A stretch of DNA of 64,000 nucleotides from Candidatus Krumholzibacteriia bacterium (GTDB lineage: Bacteria; Krumholzibacteriota; Krumholzibacteriia; LZORAL124-64-63). This document shows, piece after piece, positions 41,099-50,984 of the stretch. The stretch spans positions 62,001 through 126,000 of the forward strand of contig JADGDU010000008.1 in assembly GCA_016744705.1 (NCBI GenBank). The letters are read 5' to 3'. A model generated the notes under the pieces. That model made no database searches and was not told the DNA's origin. It was given only the letters and a program-made list of their open reading frames with translations. Made by a program: the position numbers and the translations under genes. Positions within the stretch are counted from its first letter, which is position 1; every line of letters begins with the position of its first letter.

Positions 41099-41185
41099 AT
41101 CCGTAAATTTCCTTTTTCCCCCACGAAAAGACCTGATCAATATTATTCAATAGTAAGATTATTGCCCTGCCGGTTCAACGTTTCT

Positions 41186-41214
41186 TTGACGGGCGCACTT
41201 CCAGGCCTTAGCAT
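41186..41214 (+). promoter_or_regulatory. Candidate sigma-70-type promoter of the TPR gene
   Basis: TTGACG (41186-41191) and TAGCAT (41209-41214) are spaced by 17 bp. Transcription would start near 41221, just before the chosen start codon and after the alternative ATG at 41214. This supports the later start. Confidence 0.45.
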
Positions 41215-41278
41215 GGATTTTTACCGAATCAATAATTCTCCGGTCAATGGTCTTTTTCACTCGGAATTCAAGGAATGG

Positions 41279-42256
41279 ATGGCAATGAGCGACAAGTCCG
41301 CAACTCCAGGAACGCCCGATTCGCCTTTTGTGATTGAACGCCTCATGCGCGACACCCGTCGCAGCTTTGATGGTGAAGACTTCAGCAGCGAAGCCGACTT
41401 TCGCGAGAAGATGCATACCTTCGTTGATGATGAGGCCACCGGCGAACGGCTGGAAAATTTGAAGGAAAACTCCGAAGAGCTGGCTCAGGAATTGGCCTTC
41501 CAGGCTTTTGAAAGTGCCAATCAGGAGATGGCCTCGGAGTTGAGTCAAAAGGCCCTGGCCATTGATCCCGATTGTGTGGACGCTCTCGCCATCCGGGCTT
41601 TTCTGGACAGTGAAGATGCTGCCCAGCTTATCGAGGCCTTGGAACATGCCGCCACCTGTGGAGAGTCTCGCCTGGGAGAAGAATTCTTCGCAGAGTTTAT
41701 GGGCGACTTTTGGCCCATGGTGGAAGCCCGGCCCTACATGCGTGCTATCAAGCAGTTGGCTGAGGTTTTATGGGCCGTGGGTCGGCGTTTCGATGCCATC
41801 GAGCATTATATCAACCTGCTGGACCTGGATCCGGAAGATCACATGGGAAACAGTGTCCTGTTGCTGGGATGCTACCTGGCCATGGGTGAGGTGCAGCGCT
41901 CCTGGGATTTGCTCGAGGAATATGATGATGAAAGTGCCATCTTCCAATGGGGGTGGCTCTTGGTCTTTCTGATGTCCGACGACGAACAGGCTTCCGAGGA
42001 CGCGCTAAAGAACGCCATGGAGATCAACCCCTACGTGGCACCCCATCTGCTGGGCATGGCCGAGCCGGTGGAAGGCAACCCTGCTGTGGTGACCATCGGT
42101 AGTCCCGAAGAAGCTCAGGTTTGCATCCAGATCATTGGCGAAGCCTGGGAGCATAACCCCATGGCTCAAATGTGGTTGCACGGCCAATTGGTGGACATGG
42201 GCTTGATCACTCGGAATAATGATGACGATTCGGCTGGAGACCAAAAAGCCCATTGA
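41279..42256 (+). CDS. Tetratricopeptide-like repeat protein
   Basis: The protein has 325 aa; ATG 41279 (or 41285) is preceded by AAGGA. The same frame is open upstream against the patatin gene, but a promoter at 41186-41214 argues for the later start. The central region is helical with TPR-like pairs ('ELAQELAFQAFESANQEMASELSQKALAIDPDCVDALAIRAF', 'KQLAEVLWAVGRRFDAIEHYINLLDLDPEDHMGNSVLLLGCYLAMGEVQRSWDLLEEYDD', about 70-240). This resembles the ST7-like TPR family. It is strongly acidic with no signal peptide. Function is unknown. Confidence 0.78.
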   Translation: MAMSDKSATPGTPDSPFVIERLMRDTRRSFDGEDFSSEADFREKMHTFVDDEATGERLENLKENSEELAQELAFQAFESANQEMASELSQKALAIDPDCVDALAIRAFLDSEDAAQLIEALEHAATCGESRLGEEFFAEFMGDFWPMVEARPYMRAIKQLAEVLWAVGRRFDAIEHYINLLDLDPEDHMGNSVLLLGCYLAMGEVQRSWDLLEEYDDESAIFQWGWLLVFLMSDDEQASEDALKNAMEINPYVAPHLLGMAEPVEGNPAVVTIGSPEEAQVCIQIIGEAWEHNPMAQMWLHGQLVDMGLITRNNDDDSAGDQKAH

Positions 42257-42290
42257 ATGAGTGTAAAACCTGAAAAATCAGTATGTTTTG

Positions 42291-42321
42291 AGCCTTCCCG
42301 GTATACTGGGAAGGCTTTTTT
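42291..42321 (+). terminator. Rho-independent terminator of the TPR gene
   Basis: AGCCTTCCC pairs with GGGAAGGCT around an 8-nt loop, followed by six T residues. It lies 35 bp after the stop. Confidence 0.93.
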
Positions 42322-42380
42322 ATGTTATAATTAGGGTGAAATCATTTTAACCGCTCAACGTTCCTTCCTGGGGGATATCC

Positions 42381-45300
42381 ATGACTGTATCTCGTTCATT
42401 CCTGCTGATGGTCCTTGGCCTGCTTCTCATGGCTGCCACGGCTTCCATAGCGGCCGACCAACCCATCACCAGTCCTCGTTTGCTGGAGGCCTATGGTGAT
42501 GAAGATTTTGCCTGGCGTAACAGCGACGGCAGTCTCACTGTGTGGGTCTTCTTCAAGGATAAGGGGTTGCAGGGAGCCGATCTTGAGGCTGCCCTGGACC
42601 AGGCTGAAGCCCAGTTGAGTGAGCGCACGGCCTGGCGGCGGGCCAAGGTCAAAGCCGCCGGAGAACGTTTGGTTGATGGCGGAGATTTACCCGTCAGCCC
42701 CCGTTACCTGAGTGAGGCCAAAGCCACCGGTGCAACCTTTCGCCGGGAAAGTCGGTGGCTGAATGCTGCCAGCTTCCGGGTGAGCGATGCCCAGGCCCAG
42801 GCTCTGGCCACCCTGCCTTCCGTGCGGAAGGTGGATCTGGTGGCCCGCTTCCAGCGGCGCATTCTCCCGGTCACCGAACCCATCGACAGGCGCTCTGCAC
42901 TGGACCGTGCCAAAGATTCCCAGTGGACCATCGATTACGGTTCCAACCTGGCGGCCATGGAGCAGGCCGGCGTGCCTGCCGTGCACGAAATGGGTATCAC
43001 TGGGCAGGGTGTCATCATCGGCATGCTCGATTCCGGGTTCCATTATTCTCACGAAGCCTTGGCCAGCATTCCGGTGTTGGGCACTTACGATTTTGTGAAC
43101 GACGATTCCAATGTGGACAACGAAGCTGGTGATCCGTCCAACGCCAAGGATCATGGAACCATGACCATGTCCACGGCCGTGGGGAATATGCCGGGCCAGT
43201 TGGTGGCTCCTGCTTTTGGAGCCTCGGTTGTGCTGGCTAAAACTGAAGATGTTGCCGAAGAAGTGCCCGTGGAAGAAGACCAATGGGTGGCGGGCCTGGA
43301 GTGGGTTGAAACCTTTGGTGTGGATATCGTCTCTTCATCTCTGGGTTATTATGATTGGTATGACTGGAGTGATATGGACGGCGCCACTGCTGTGACGACC
43401 ATCGCTGCAGACCTGGCCGCGGGCCGTGGCATCGTGGTGGTTAACAGCGCCGGTAATGAGCGAGGCAATTCCTGGAACCACATCATCGCCCCAGCCGATG
43501 CAGACAGTGTCATCACCGTGGGCGCTGTGAATTCCGGGGGCTCCATCAGTTCTTTCTCTTCCCCTGGTCCTTCTTATGATGGGCGCATCAAGCCGGATGT
43601 TTCAGCCCTGGGTGTGAGCAACACCGTGGCCAACCCCGATGACGATACGGCCTATACCACCGCCTCAGGTACCAGTTTCAGTTGTCCTCTGACCAGTGGT
43701 GTGGCGGCTCTGGTGCTTTCTCGCGCTCCGGGGCTAACTCCCATGCAGGTGCGCGAAGCCTTACGGGAAACAGCCAGCATGGCCGGCTCTCCCAACAACG
43801 ATTTTGGCTGGGGAATTATCGATGCCCTGGCTGCAGTTAATTATTTTGGATCCACCCTGGTGCACGAGCCTTTGGGCGATACCGAAAGCACAGGCACGGC
43901 CTACTCCGTCAGCGCCGTGATCACTGATCGCATCGGGTTGGACCAGGCTTCTTTGTTATACCGCCTGGATGCCGGCGCCTGGGTTGAAGTGCCCATGGTG
44001 GCCACAGGTGAAGCGGACACTTATGCGGCTGATATTCCCGGCCAGGGCAGTGGCGCAATGGTTGATTATTACCTGAGCGCTGCCAGTACAAATGGTGTGC
44101 AAAGCAATCTGCCAGTCATGGCTCCCGTAGACTATTTCACATTCCGGGTGGGACCCGATGTGACACTTCCTTTACTGGCGCATCTTCCTCTGTTCGATCA
44201 GGCCATGATCATCTGGCCACCCTTGGTCCAGTGCACGGCATCGGACAACCTGGGCCTGGATCGGGTGGAGATTACTTTCACCACCAACGGCGGCCCGGTC
44301 ATGGGACCATATCTTTTGAATGCCGATGGCGGTGACAATTATTCTCTGCTGTTTCCTCTAACCGCCCTTGAGGTGCAGGTTGGCGATGCGATCAGCTACA
44401 CCATTACGGCCATCGATCTGGCGGGCATGCCCAACAGTGTTTCCAGCGGACCTCATGACTTCATGGTCATTGATGCCCTGGGTGTGGTTCTGGTGCTGGA
44501 TGATGGGGATTCGGATAAAAGTGACTCTAAACTGGGGGCAGACAAGCAACCCTTGCTGGCTCAGGTCGGTGGCAAATCATCTGCTGGTTCCATTGCCAGC
44601 TGGCTGACCGATGCTGGATATGTGGCTGACATGATGTCCGCAGATAGTGCCACCATTACTGATTTCCAGGGCTACCAGGCCGTGATTCTTTCTGCCGGAT
44701 CCAACTCCGGGCCTTTGGAATCTGCCTCTTTACGCCAGGATCTGCAACTGTGGGTTGCTGGCGGTGGCAAGCTGCTCCTGGAGGGAGGGGAAATTGGTTA
44801 CGATGTCATTTCCAATCCCGGTTACCCCGAATTTGCCGCCCAGGTTCTGCACTGCATTGGGTGGGATGGTGACAACTCCGGTGATCTGCAAATTGTGGGT
44901 GGGCTTGAAAACCATCCAGTGCTGAACAATCCTTACACCATTGATTCTGTGGTGGACGTGGCCTATTCCAGTTACGGTGATCAGGATGCGGTACAACCTG
45001 CAGCCGATGCTTATGCTGTGATGACCAATTCTGGGCAAATTAACGACCCAGGCATTCTGGTCTATGATGATAACCCGGCTCCTCAATCGGCCCAGATTGT
45101 TTACTTTGCTTTCAACGTCGAGGCGGTGGCTGCCGAGGCCGGCCGGAATCTGATTCTAAACTCCGTGCGTTATCTCACCGCGCCGGAAGTGGCGCCAACC
45201 TCCTCGCTGTCGGGCATGGTGACCCTGGCTGGACAATCAGATCATTCCGGTGTTCTGGTGGACATTGGGGCAGGCCACAGCACCCTTACGGCCGCCGATG

Positions 45301-46145
45301 GCAGTTGGACCCTTCCCGATTTGTACGGCGCGCTATACACCATCACCTTCAGTAAAACTGAGTGGGGAACCATGGTGCTGGATGCCAACCTGGAGGATGG
45401 GCAACACCTGACGGGGTTGAACGTCCAGTTGAACCCGGTGGTCCAGGTGGATTACGCTCTGGAACCGGGATTGGCCATACCTGACAATAGCCCGGCAGGA
45501 ATCTCCAGCGTGATTATGGTGCCCGAAGGTGAGGCGGGATTCATTTCCGGTGTGACTGTTGATATCTCTATTACCCATACCTGGATTGGCGATCTGTCCA
45601 TTCAACTCATCGGCCCCGGAGGCCAGGTGATCCATCTTCACAACCGTAGCGGCAGCAGCAATGACAACATTGTAGGCAACTGGCCGCTGAGCCTTGTGGT
45701 GGACGGGCCAGGCGATCTCGAGGATTTCATTGGGACCAACAACGCTGGGGCCTGGATCCTGGCCGTGTCGGACAATGGGGGGTCGGATACGGGAACATTG
45801 AACAGCTGGGGATTGCACTTCCTCATTCCCGGTATGGTGTCCGCTGTTGAGGATGATCAGTTGCCCAGGGTGACGAGGCTGAATCCCAACGTGCCCAATC
45901 CGTTCAACCCTCTAACAAAGATCTCTTTTGATCTGTCCCAAAGTGGTTCCGTGCGGTTGGGAGTTTATGATGTGCGGGGTTCTCTGGTGCGTCATCTGGT
46001 GAGCGAAAATCTGACCGCCGGTTCGCACACGGTGCCTTGGGATGGTACCGATGATGGTGGGCGTTCGGTCAGCAGTGGGGTGTATTTGTACCGGCTGGAA
46101 AGTCCTTCTGGAGTGCAGGAGCGGAAGATGGTTCTGGTGCGGTGA
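42381..46145 (+). CDS. Secreted subtilisin-like protease with P-domain and FlgD-like sorting domain
   Basis: The protein has 1254 aa. A signal peptide ends 'ASIAA' (about residue 24), followed by a propeptide-like region. The peptidase S8 triad is Asp217 ('GMLDSGFH'), His258 ('DHGTMT') and Ser432 ('SGTSFSCPLTSG'), with the oxyanion Asn in 'NSAGNE'. Beta domains follow, then a carboxypeptidase-regulatory-like module ('SSLSGMVTLAGQSDHSGVLVDIGAG'), a proprotein-convertase P-domain ('ISITHTWIGDLSIQLIGPGG ... NNAGAWILAVSDNGGSDTGTLNSWGLHF') and the sorting domain ('NVPNPFNPLTKISFDL ... SGVYLYRLESPSGVQERKMVLVR'). It is probably secreted by a type IX-like route to the surface. GGGGGA precedes the ATG. 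Confidence 0.93.
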   Translation: MTVSRSFLLMVLGLLLMAATASIAADQPITSPRLLEAYGDEDFAWRNSDGSLTVWVFFKDKGLQGADLEAALDQAEAQLSERTAWRRAKVKAAGERLVDGGDLPVSPRYLSEAKATGATFRRESRWLNAASFRVSDAQAQALATLPSVRKVDLVARFQRRILPVTEPIDRRSALDRAKDSQWTIDYGSNLAAMEQAGVPAVHEMGITGQGVIIGMLDSGFHYSHEALASIPVLGTYDFVNDDSNVDNEAGDPSNAKDHGTMTMSTAVGNMPGQLVAPAFGASVVLAKTEDVAEEVPVEEDQWVAGLEWVETFGVDIVSSSLGYYDWYDWSDMDGATAVTTIAADLAAGRGIVVVNSAGNERGNSWNHIIAPADADSVITVGAVNSGGSISSFSSPGPSYDGRIKPDVSALGVSNTVANPDDDTAYTTASGTSFSCPLTSGVAALVLSRAPGLTPMQVREALRETASMAGSPNNDFGWGIIDALAAVNYFGSTLVHEPLGDTESTGTAYSVSAVITDRIGLDQASLLYRLDAGAWVEVPMVATGEADTYAADIPGQGSGAMVDYYLSAASTNGVQSNLPVMAPVDYFTFRVGPDVTLPLLAHLPLFDQAMIIWPPLVQCTASDNLGLDRVEITFTTNGGPVMGPYLLNADGGDNYSLLFPLTALEVQVGDAISYTITAIDLAGMPNSVSSGPHDFMVIDALGVVLVLDDGDSDKSDSKLGADKQPLLAQVGGKSSAGSIASWLTDAGYVADMMSADSATITDFQGYQAVILSAGSNSGPLESASLRQDLQLWVAGGGKLLLEGGEIGYDVISNPGYPEFAAQVLHCIGWDGDNSGDLQIVGGLENHPVLNNPYTIDSVVDVAYSSYGDQDAVQPAADAYAVMTNSGQINDPGILVYDDNPAPQSAQIVYFAFNVEAVAAEAGRNLILNSVRYLTAPEVAPTSSLSGMVTLAGQSDHSGVLVDIGAGHSTLTAADGSWTLPDLYGALYTITFSKTEWGTMVLDANLEDGQHLTGLNVQLNPVVQVDYALEPGLAIPDNSPAGISSVIMVPEGEAGFISGVTVDISITHTWIGDLSIQLIGPGGQVIHLHNRSGSSNDNIVGNWPLSLVVDGPGDLEDFIGTNNAGAWILAVSDNGGSDTGTLNSWGLHFLIPGMVSAVEDDQLPRVTRLNPNVPNPFNPLTKISFDLSQSGSVRLGVYDVRGSLVRHLVSENLTAGSHTVPWDGTDDGGRSVSSGVYLYRLESPSGVQERKMVLVR

Positions 46146-46172
46146 TTTTACAGTTGGTTGGTTTATAATCTG

Positions 46173-46206
46173 GCCCCGGGCAAATCGTTGTCCGGGGCAT
46201 TTTTTG
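46173..46206 (+). terminator. Rho-independent terminator of the subtilase gene
   Basis: GCCCCGG (46173-46179) pairs with CCGGGGC (46192-46198), followed by A and a run of T residues. On the minus strand no T-run follows, so it acts on the plus strand only, before convergent hemA. Confidence 0.88.
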
Positions 46207-46211
46207 GCGAC

Positions 46212-47510
46212 TTAATCCGCTTCAGAAAAAAGCTTCCGCAAGAGCTCAATTTCCTGCTCTCGCTCGAGGGGATTCTCGGTTTTTTTGAGAGAACTCACGG
46301 ACCGGCCCAGGACCTTCTTAATAAACTGCTGCAAGCTGCGATCCACGGCGGCAGCCACTTCTTCAGATTGTTTCTTCCGCACGAACCCAACCTGTTTGTC
46401 CTTCAGACCCTCCAGGTAGTTTTTGAATTCAGCCACGGTGGGGCGAAGATCCACATCGTTCAGCCAGGTTTGGAATTCCGTCAGTTCTTCGTCGATGATT
46501 TTGTGAGCCTGGGGCAGTTGTTTCTGCCGGGCGGCCAAGTTCATTTGAATGATTTCCTGCAAATCTTCCAAACCAAAAAGAAAGACGTTTCCAATTTTGG
46601 AGGCATCCGGATGGATGTCTCGTGGCACTGCGATGTCCAGTAAAAACAGCGGTTTGCCCTGCCGACGATCGGCGGCTTTTTGCACCATCTCGGGGGTGAT
46701 CACGGGCTCGGTGGCTCCGGTGGTGCTGAGCACCACATCGGCATCCACCAGGGCGTCAAGCAAGTCATCCCAGGGACGAGCTTCGATGCGTTGAGTCTGG
46801 CTGGTTTCGTCTTCCTTGTTCAAGGTGACAGCCAGTTCCTGTCCGCGTTCAAGGCTGCGATTGATCACCGTCAAGTGACCAATATCATGTTGCAGGAAAT
46901 GTTTGGCAGCCAGAGAACCTGTTTCTCCGGCCCCAACCAAGACGGCTCGCTGCAGGTTGAGAGAGGCAAAAAACTTCCTGGCCAGTTCCACGGCCGCGAA
47001 AGCCACACTGACGGCCCCGCGGTTGATTCTGGTTTCAGTGCGCACTCTTTTTCCTGTGCGAAAACTGCCCTGGAAAGCCCGCAAAAGACCAGGTCCCGGC
47101 TCGTGGAATTGCCGGGCCCGGCGGTAAGCGTCCTTGAGTTGGGCGCTGATCTGGGGCTCGCCCAACATCATACTTTCCAGGCCGGAAGAGACTCGGAACA
47201 AATGGCCGATGGACTCCAGACCGGAGAAATTGCGAGCATGGGTGCCAAAGAAAAGGTCCGCCTCGCCTCCGGTGGATTGCAGAGCGGCATTCAACATGGG
47301 CGCCGGGTCACAGCCGGGGGCCGTTTCCACATAAATTTCAGTGCGGTTGCAGGTGGACACCGGGATACAGGAAATGCAACCAGGGCTGGAGGCCATCAGG
47401 TCCATCAGGGCCACCGACTGGTCGTCATCCAGATGGGCCAACTCCCGCACTTCGGTGGGTGCGTGCCGGTGGTTTACGGAGAACACATGGAGCGTATCTC
47501 TGGGGTTCAT
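46212..47510 (-). CDS. hemA: Glutamyl-tRNA reductase
   Basis: This enzyme reduces glutamyl-tRNA(Glu) to glutamate-1-semialdehyde, the first committed step of C5-pathway tetrapyrrole synthesis. The protein has 432 aa. The ATG at 47510 is preferred to 47516 because GGAG lies 7 bp before it; this also gives an ATGA overlap with hemX. The catalytic Cys54 lies in 'STCNRTE', the NADPH domain has 'VGAGETGSLAAKHF', and 'TGATEPVI' and the C-terminal helical dimerisation domain ('ELLRKLF') are present. It is the last gene of the heme operon, so its expression follows the whole pathway. Confidence 0.96.
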   Translation of the reverse strand: MNPRDTLHVFSVNHRHAPTEVRELAHLDDDQSVALMDLMASSPGCISCIPVSTCNRTEIYVETAPGCDPAPMLNAALQSTGGEADLFFGTHARNFSGLESIGHLFRVSSGLESMMLGEPQISAQLKDAYRRARQFHEPGPGLLRAFQGSFRTGKRVRTETRINRGAVSVAFAAVELARKFFASLNLQRAVLVGAGETGSLAAKHFLQHDIGHLTVINRSLERGQELAVTLNKEDETSQTQRIEARPWDDLLDALVDADVVLSTTGATEPVITPEMVQKAADRRQGKPLFLLDIAVPRDIHPDASKIGNVFLFGLEDLQEIIQMNLAARQKQLPQAHKIIDEELTEFQTWLNDVDLRPTVAEFKNYLEGLKDKQVGFVRKKQSEEVAAAVDRSLQQFIKKVLGRSVSSLKKTENPLEREQEIELLRKLFSEAD

Positions 47511-48433
47511 GGGCATTCTCCTTCTACGTGAAAGGAGTGCCCGCAGGGAAACCGGTCATGGGTTTGCAGCCAGGCTGCTTCCGTGTTCGTAAAGTCGTGG
47601 AAACTGGGAACAAAATGATGCATCAATCCCAAGGTGGAAATGATGGAGATAAAGGCGACCACAGCCATAATATTCATGCGGCGACCACGCCAACCCAGGA
47701 GGCGGTTTCCGGCCAACCCAATGAAGTAGCCCAGAAAAATCACCCAGGAGACCATGATTTTGGGATCCCAGGGGGTCAGTTGAGAGGCCATTTCTTCAGG
47801 CAACCTGTCGGCCAGGTCGTACATCCAGAGATGTCCAAAACAGAGAGAAAGAAACATGAGAGGAACACCGATTTTGACGGCACCAATGCTCATGCGCTCC
47901 AGCACATCCAGAGCGGGTAAGCGGCGGAAGAGAAGGCCAAATTGGCGCCGGTCCAACTGCCGAGCCTGGATCAGGTAGAGCACGGCAAAGAGAAAACTTA
48001 AGCAGAGAGCTGTATAGGACATCATGACCAGGACGGCATGGCCGGCAAATCCAGGATCCTTGAGCAGGGGGCTGGCTTGGGGGATGGCGTGGGTGAATGA
48101 GCTGGCGATGAATTGCAAAAGAAAAGCTGTGCCGGTGATCATTACTCCGGTGGTTTGGACTTTGATGCGAAGCTCGATCACGAGGTAAGTGGCCAGCATG
48201 CTGACGGCAATGACCGAAAGAAATTCCAGGGGCGAGCCCATGGGCAGCCGGTCCAGAACCATTCCCCGCACCAGCAGAGTGCCCAGATGAGTCAAAACAG
48301 TAGCCGCCGCCAAGGAGGAAACCACTTTGCGGGGCCAGGGGTTGTCATCCAGAAAGAGCCATAGGTAAAGCCCAAAAACTACCAGATAGAGTAAAGGCAG
48401 CAGGACATTGCCGAGGGTCAGAAGGACCGCCAT
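47507..48433 (-). CDS. hemX: HemX/CcsA-like membrane protein of the heme operon
   Basis: The protein has 308 aa and about eight hydrophobic helices. The cytochrome c assembly/HemX family pattern is seen: 'MGSPLEFLSVIAVSMLATYLVIEL', 'HAIPQASPLLKDPGFAGHAVLVMMSYTALCLSFLFAVLYLIQ', 'PLMFLSLCFGHLWMYDLA' and 'WDPKIMVSWVIFLGYFIGL'. The WWD motif of full CcsA proteins is not evident, and the pairing with hemA favours HemX, which in Bacillus affects the level of glutamyl-tRNA reductase. Its role here is inferred. It starts 2 bp after hemY and overlaps hemA by 4 bp. Confidence 0.82.
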   Translation of the reverse strand: MAVLLTLGNVLLPLLYLVVFGLYLWLFLDDNPWPRKVVSSLAAATVLTHLGTLLVRGMVLDRLPMGSPLEFLSVIAVSMLATYLVIELRIKVQTTGVMITGTAFLLQFIASSFTHAIPQASPLLKDPGFAGHAVLVMMSYTALCLSFLFAVLYLIQARQLDRRQFGLLFRRLPALDVLERMSIGAVKIGVPLMFLSLCFGHLWMYDLADRLPEEMASQLTPWDPKIMVSWVIFLGYFIGLAGNRLLGWRGRRMNIMAVVAFISIISTLGLMHHFVPSFHDFTNTEAAWLQTHDRFPCGHSFHVEGECP

Positions 48434-48435
48434 TG

Positions 48436-49893
48436 TCAGGCCTCCGCAGATTGGGTTGAGGACAGGGAGGCTAAATGTTCTATCACCTGGGCAGAAATAT
48501 TTTCTGCTTCTTTAACACAGGAATTGACGGCAATTCCGCGATAGGAACTGCCCGTCAAATACAGGCCAGGCAAATGCGGCAGTTCCAAATCGATGCCTCG
48601 CAAAAGAGCCAGGTGGCCAGGGTGATACTGGGCAATAGCCTGGGAGTAACGAATGACCCGGACAATTTTTGGCAAACCGCGCAGGCCCAGCAAATGGCGC
48701 AGTTCGCTCAAGGTCAAGGCCACGATGGCTTCGTCATCCAATTCCATAATTTTGGGGTTGCTCGCACCGCCGAGCATGGCTCGCAGGAGGATGCATTCTT
48801 TGGGGGCCCGGCCGGGGAAAATGCTGCTGGTCCACAGGCAACCGAGGATGTCCCGTTTTTCCCTGCTGGGGACCAGGAGCCCAAACCCGTCCAGGTCATG
48901 TTTGACCGTGGAACGATCAAAACCAATGGCCACCACAGCCATGGGAGCAAAAGGAATCTGGGCCAATGAGGCAGAGATCTTTGGGGAAACTTCTGCCAAT
49001 TGGGTGGCAGCAGCATGAGCGGGAGAGGCCTGAACCACGGCGGAAAAAGGCCCGACATTAAATCCGGGACCAGAGACTCGCCAGGTTTCCATTTCATGAG
49101 TGATGGTTTCCACCGGGGAACCACAGCGAAGGTCGGCTCGGTCTGATTCTTCCAGGGTTTTGGTCAGGGCATTGATAAGGTCAGCCATGCCGCCCTGGAA
49201 TGAGGTGAGTTTGCCGCTGGGGCCGGCATCAGTCTTGTTGCCTTTGCGTTTACGGAACAGAGCGATCATAGCCCGAAACAAACCGCCATGGTCCTTTTCC
49301 AATTCCACCATGCGTGGGAAGGCGGCGGCCAGACTGAGTTCTCTGGCATCACCGCCAAAAACGCCCTTGACCATGGGGTCGAGCATGACTTCGGCAAATT
49401 CGCGGCCCAGGCGGCGCACCCCAAAATCATAAACGGTTTCATCGCTGGATGGATTTTCGGCCGCTTGGCCCAGATTTTTTCGGCCGGGAATGAACATTTC
49501 TCCGAACATGCGCAATTTGGCACTGACCGGCAGCATTTTTGAGCGCAGGAAGGCCTTGGGTGAAGTTGGTATCTCCTGCATGCGCCCATTGATCATCAGG
49601 AAGCGGCGGCGAGTGGCATCACTGCTGGGCCGGAGGCGAGGAGTCAGGCCCAGGCGTTCCACCAGGCGGAGAGTGGCTGGTTCGCTATCCATAAAACCGT
49701 TGGGACCATACTCCAGTTGCCAGCCGTCTTCTTTCATGGTGCGCAGGTTGCCACCTGGGTTTTCATTCGCTTCAAATACGGTGACGTGCAGATCACACCC
49801 AGCTTGGTCAGCCTGGTCCAGGATGCCGACGGCGGTGGCCAGGCCGGCAATGCCTCCACCGATGACAGCCACTTGGCAGATGTTATCACTCAT
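48436..49893 (-). CDS. hemY: Protoporphyrinogen/coproporphyrinogen oxidase, HemY type
   Basis: This FAD enzyme oxidises protoporphyrinogen IX (or coproporphyrinogen III) and is often also named hemG. The protein has 485 aa. The dinucleotide fold is at the N-terminus ('VAVIGGGIAGLATAVGIL', then 'VTVFEANENPGGNLRT'), the substrate region has 'GPNGFMDSEPATLRLVERLGL', and the C-terminal FAD contact is 'GLYLTGSSYRGIAVNSCVKEAE'. It is the oxygen-dependent type. Its neighbour hemN is oxygen-independent, so the operon mixes both kinds. It overlaps hemH by 4 bp. Whether it acts before or after ferrochelatase depends on which substrate it uses. Confidence 0.92.
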   Translation of the reverse strand: MSDNICQVAVIGGGIAGLATAVGILDQADQAGCDLHVTVFEANENPGGNLRTMKEDGWQLEYGPNGFMDSEPATLRLVERLGLTPRLRPSSDATRRRFLMINGRMQEIPTSPKAFLRSKMLPVSAKLRMFGEMFIPGRKNLGQAAENPSSDETVYDFGVRRLGREFAEVMLDPMVKGVFGGDARELSLAAAFPRMVELEKDHGGLFRAMIALFRKRKGNKTDAGPSGKLTSFQGGMADLINALTKTLEESDRADLRCGSPVETITHEMETWRVSGPGFNVGPFSAVVQASPAHAAATQLAEVSPKISASLAQIPFAPMAVVAIGFDRSTVKHDLDGFGLLVPSREKRDILGCLWTSSIFPGRAPKECILLRAMLGGASNPKIMELDDEAIVALTLSELRHLLGLRGLPKIVRVIRYSQAIAQYHPGHLALLRGIDLELPHLPGLYLTGSSYRGIAVNSCVKEAENISAQVIEHLASLSSTQSAEA

Positions 49894-50984
49894 CGGTGCG
49901 AAACCTCCGGTTTGAAAGACCTGCGCTGCAACTCAGCGGCCAGAGATTCCAGCCAACCAGCATCCATGTTGAGAGCCTTGCCCCGACTGAAAGACTGGAT
50001 GCCAGCCTGTTGGGCCGATTCTTTCAATTCAACGTCCAGTTCCAAAAGTGTTTCGACGTGGTCGCAGGTGAAACTCACCGGTTGGATATGCAAATGCCGG
50101 CAACCACCTTCGGCCAAATTTTGCACGGTTTGGGTGACCTCGGGGCCCAGCCATTTGATGGGACCGACGCGGCTTTGAAAGGCCAACAGAGGTAGCGATG
50201 TGCCTTGCGCCAGTGTGAGCCATGACTCCTGACCGGCCTCTGTCAGGGCCTGCTGGACCTTGGCCTGAACTGCCTGCACCGTGGCCAAAGTTTGCTCGAG
50301 ATATGGGTCGCCCTGATCGATATACTTCTGGGGCAGACTGTGGGCTACATAGACCAGAGCGCACTGGGCAGGATCCAGGCCTTGCTGGGCGAAACCAATC
50401 ATGGCCTTACTGGAAGCCTGGGCTAAGACATCGACAAACCCCTCCAAGAGCGGCCACTCATGCATGACGTGCACTGGTTTACCGGGGGCGGCCAAGGGCA
50501 GCGCATCCAGAACAAATTTCAAGGTGCTACCGGAAGTGGCACAACTGTATTGGGGATAGGTCGGCACCAAAATAAATTGCTCGGCACCTTGGCTGATAAG
50601 ATCGCGCAGCGTTTCTTCCGGAAATGGGTGCCAGTAACGCATGGCCATGGACCCGATGCAGGGTGTGCCGTTATCACTCAACATCTGGGCCAGGGCTTGG
50701 GATTGGGCCAGGGTGGTGCCCAGTTGGGGGGTGACGCCGTCGGGACTAACCTGGAGGTAGCGCAGTCGGGTTTTGGGTGCCCGCCGTTTGCTGATCAGGC
50801 GGCCCACCAAGGGGCTCAGGCATTTGGGAACCGGAAAGATAGACGGATCGGAAAAAAGATTGCGCAGGAAAGGCTCCACAGCCTCGGGGCCGTCGGGTCC
50901 TCCCATGCCGCACAGGATCAGACCCGTGCTTTTTCCTGGGTCCAGACGTTCATCAGAATAAAATGCCTTGATTTCGGGCTGCAT
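49890..50984 (-). CDS. hemH: Ferrochelatase
   Basis: This enzyme inserts ferrous iron into the porphyrin ring (protoporphyrin IX, or coproporphyrin III in the alternative route). The protein has 364 aa. The family landmarks are 'GLILCGMGGPDGPEAVEPFLRNLFSDPSIFP', 'SMAMRYWHPFPEETLRDLISQGAEQFILVPTYPQYSCATSGSTLKFV' (catalytic His region), 'YVAHSLPQKYIDQGDPY' and 'IQPVSFTCDHVETLLELDVELKE' (catalytic His and Glu). It begins in a TAATG overlap with hemN and lacks an obvious ribosome-binding site, so it is translated by coupling. Confidence 0.95.
   Translation of the reverse strand: MQPEIKAFYSDERLDPGKSTGLILCGMGGPDGPEAVEPFLRNLFSDPSIFPVPKCLSPLVGRLISKRRAPKTRLRYLQVSPDGVTPQLGTTLAQSQALAQMLSDNGTPCIGSMAMRYWHPFPEETLRDLISQGAEQFILVPTYPQYSCATSGSTLKFVLDALPLAAPGKPVHVMHEWPLLEGFVDVLAQASSKAMIGFAQQGLDPAQCALVYVAHSLPQKYIDQGDPYLEQTLATVQAVQAKVQQALTEAGQESWLTLAQGTSLPLLAFQSRVGPIKWLGPEVTQTVQNLAEGGCRHLHIQPVSFTCDHVETLLELDVELKESAQQAGIQSFSRGKALNMDAGWLESLAAELQRRSFKPEVSHR

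Noticed and set aside
40679..41278. Upstream extension of the TPR protein frame
   Set aside because: It lies antisense to the patatin gene. A promoter at 41186-41214 and a ribosome-binding site place the start at 41279.
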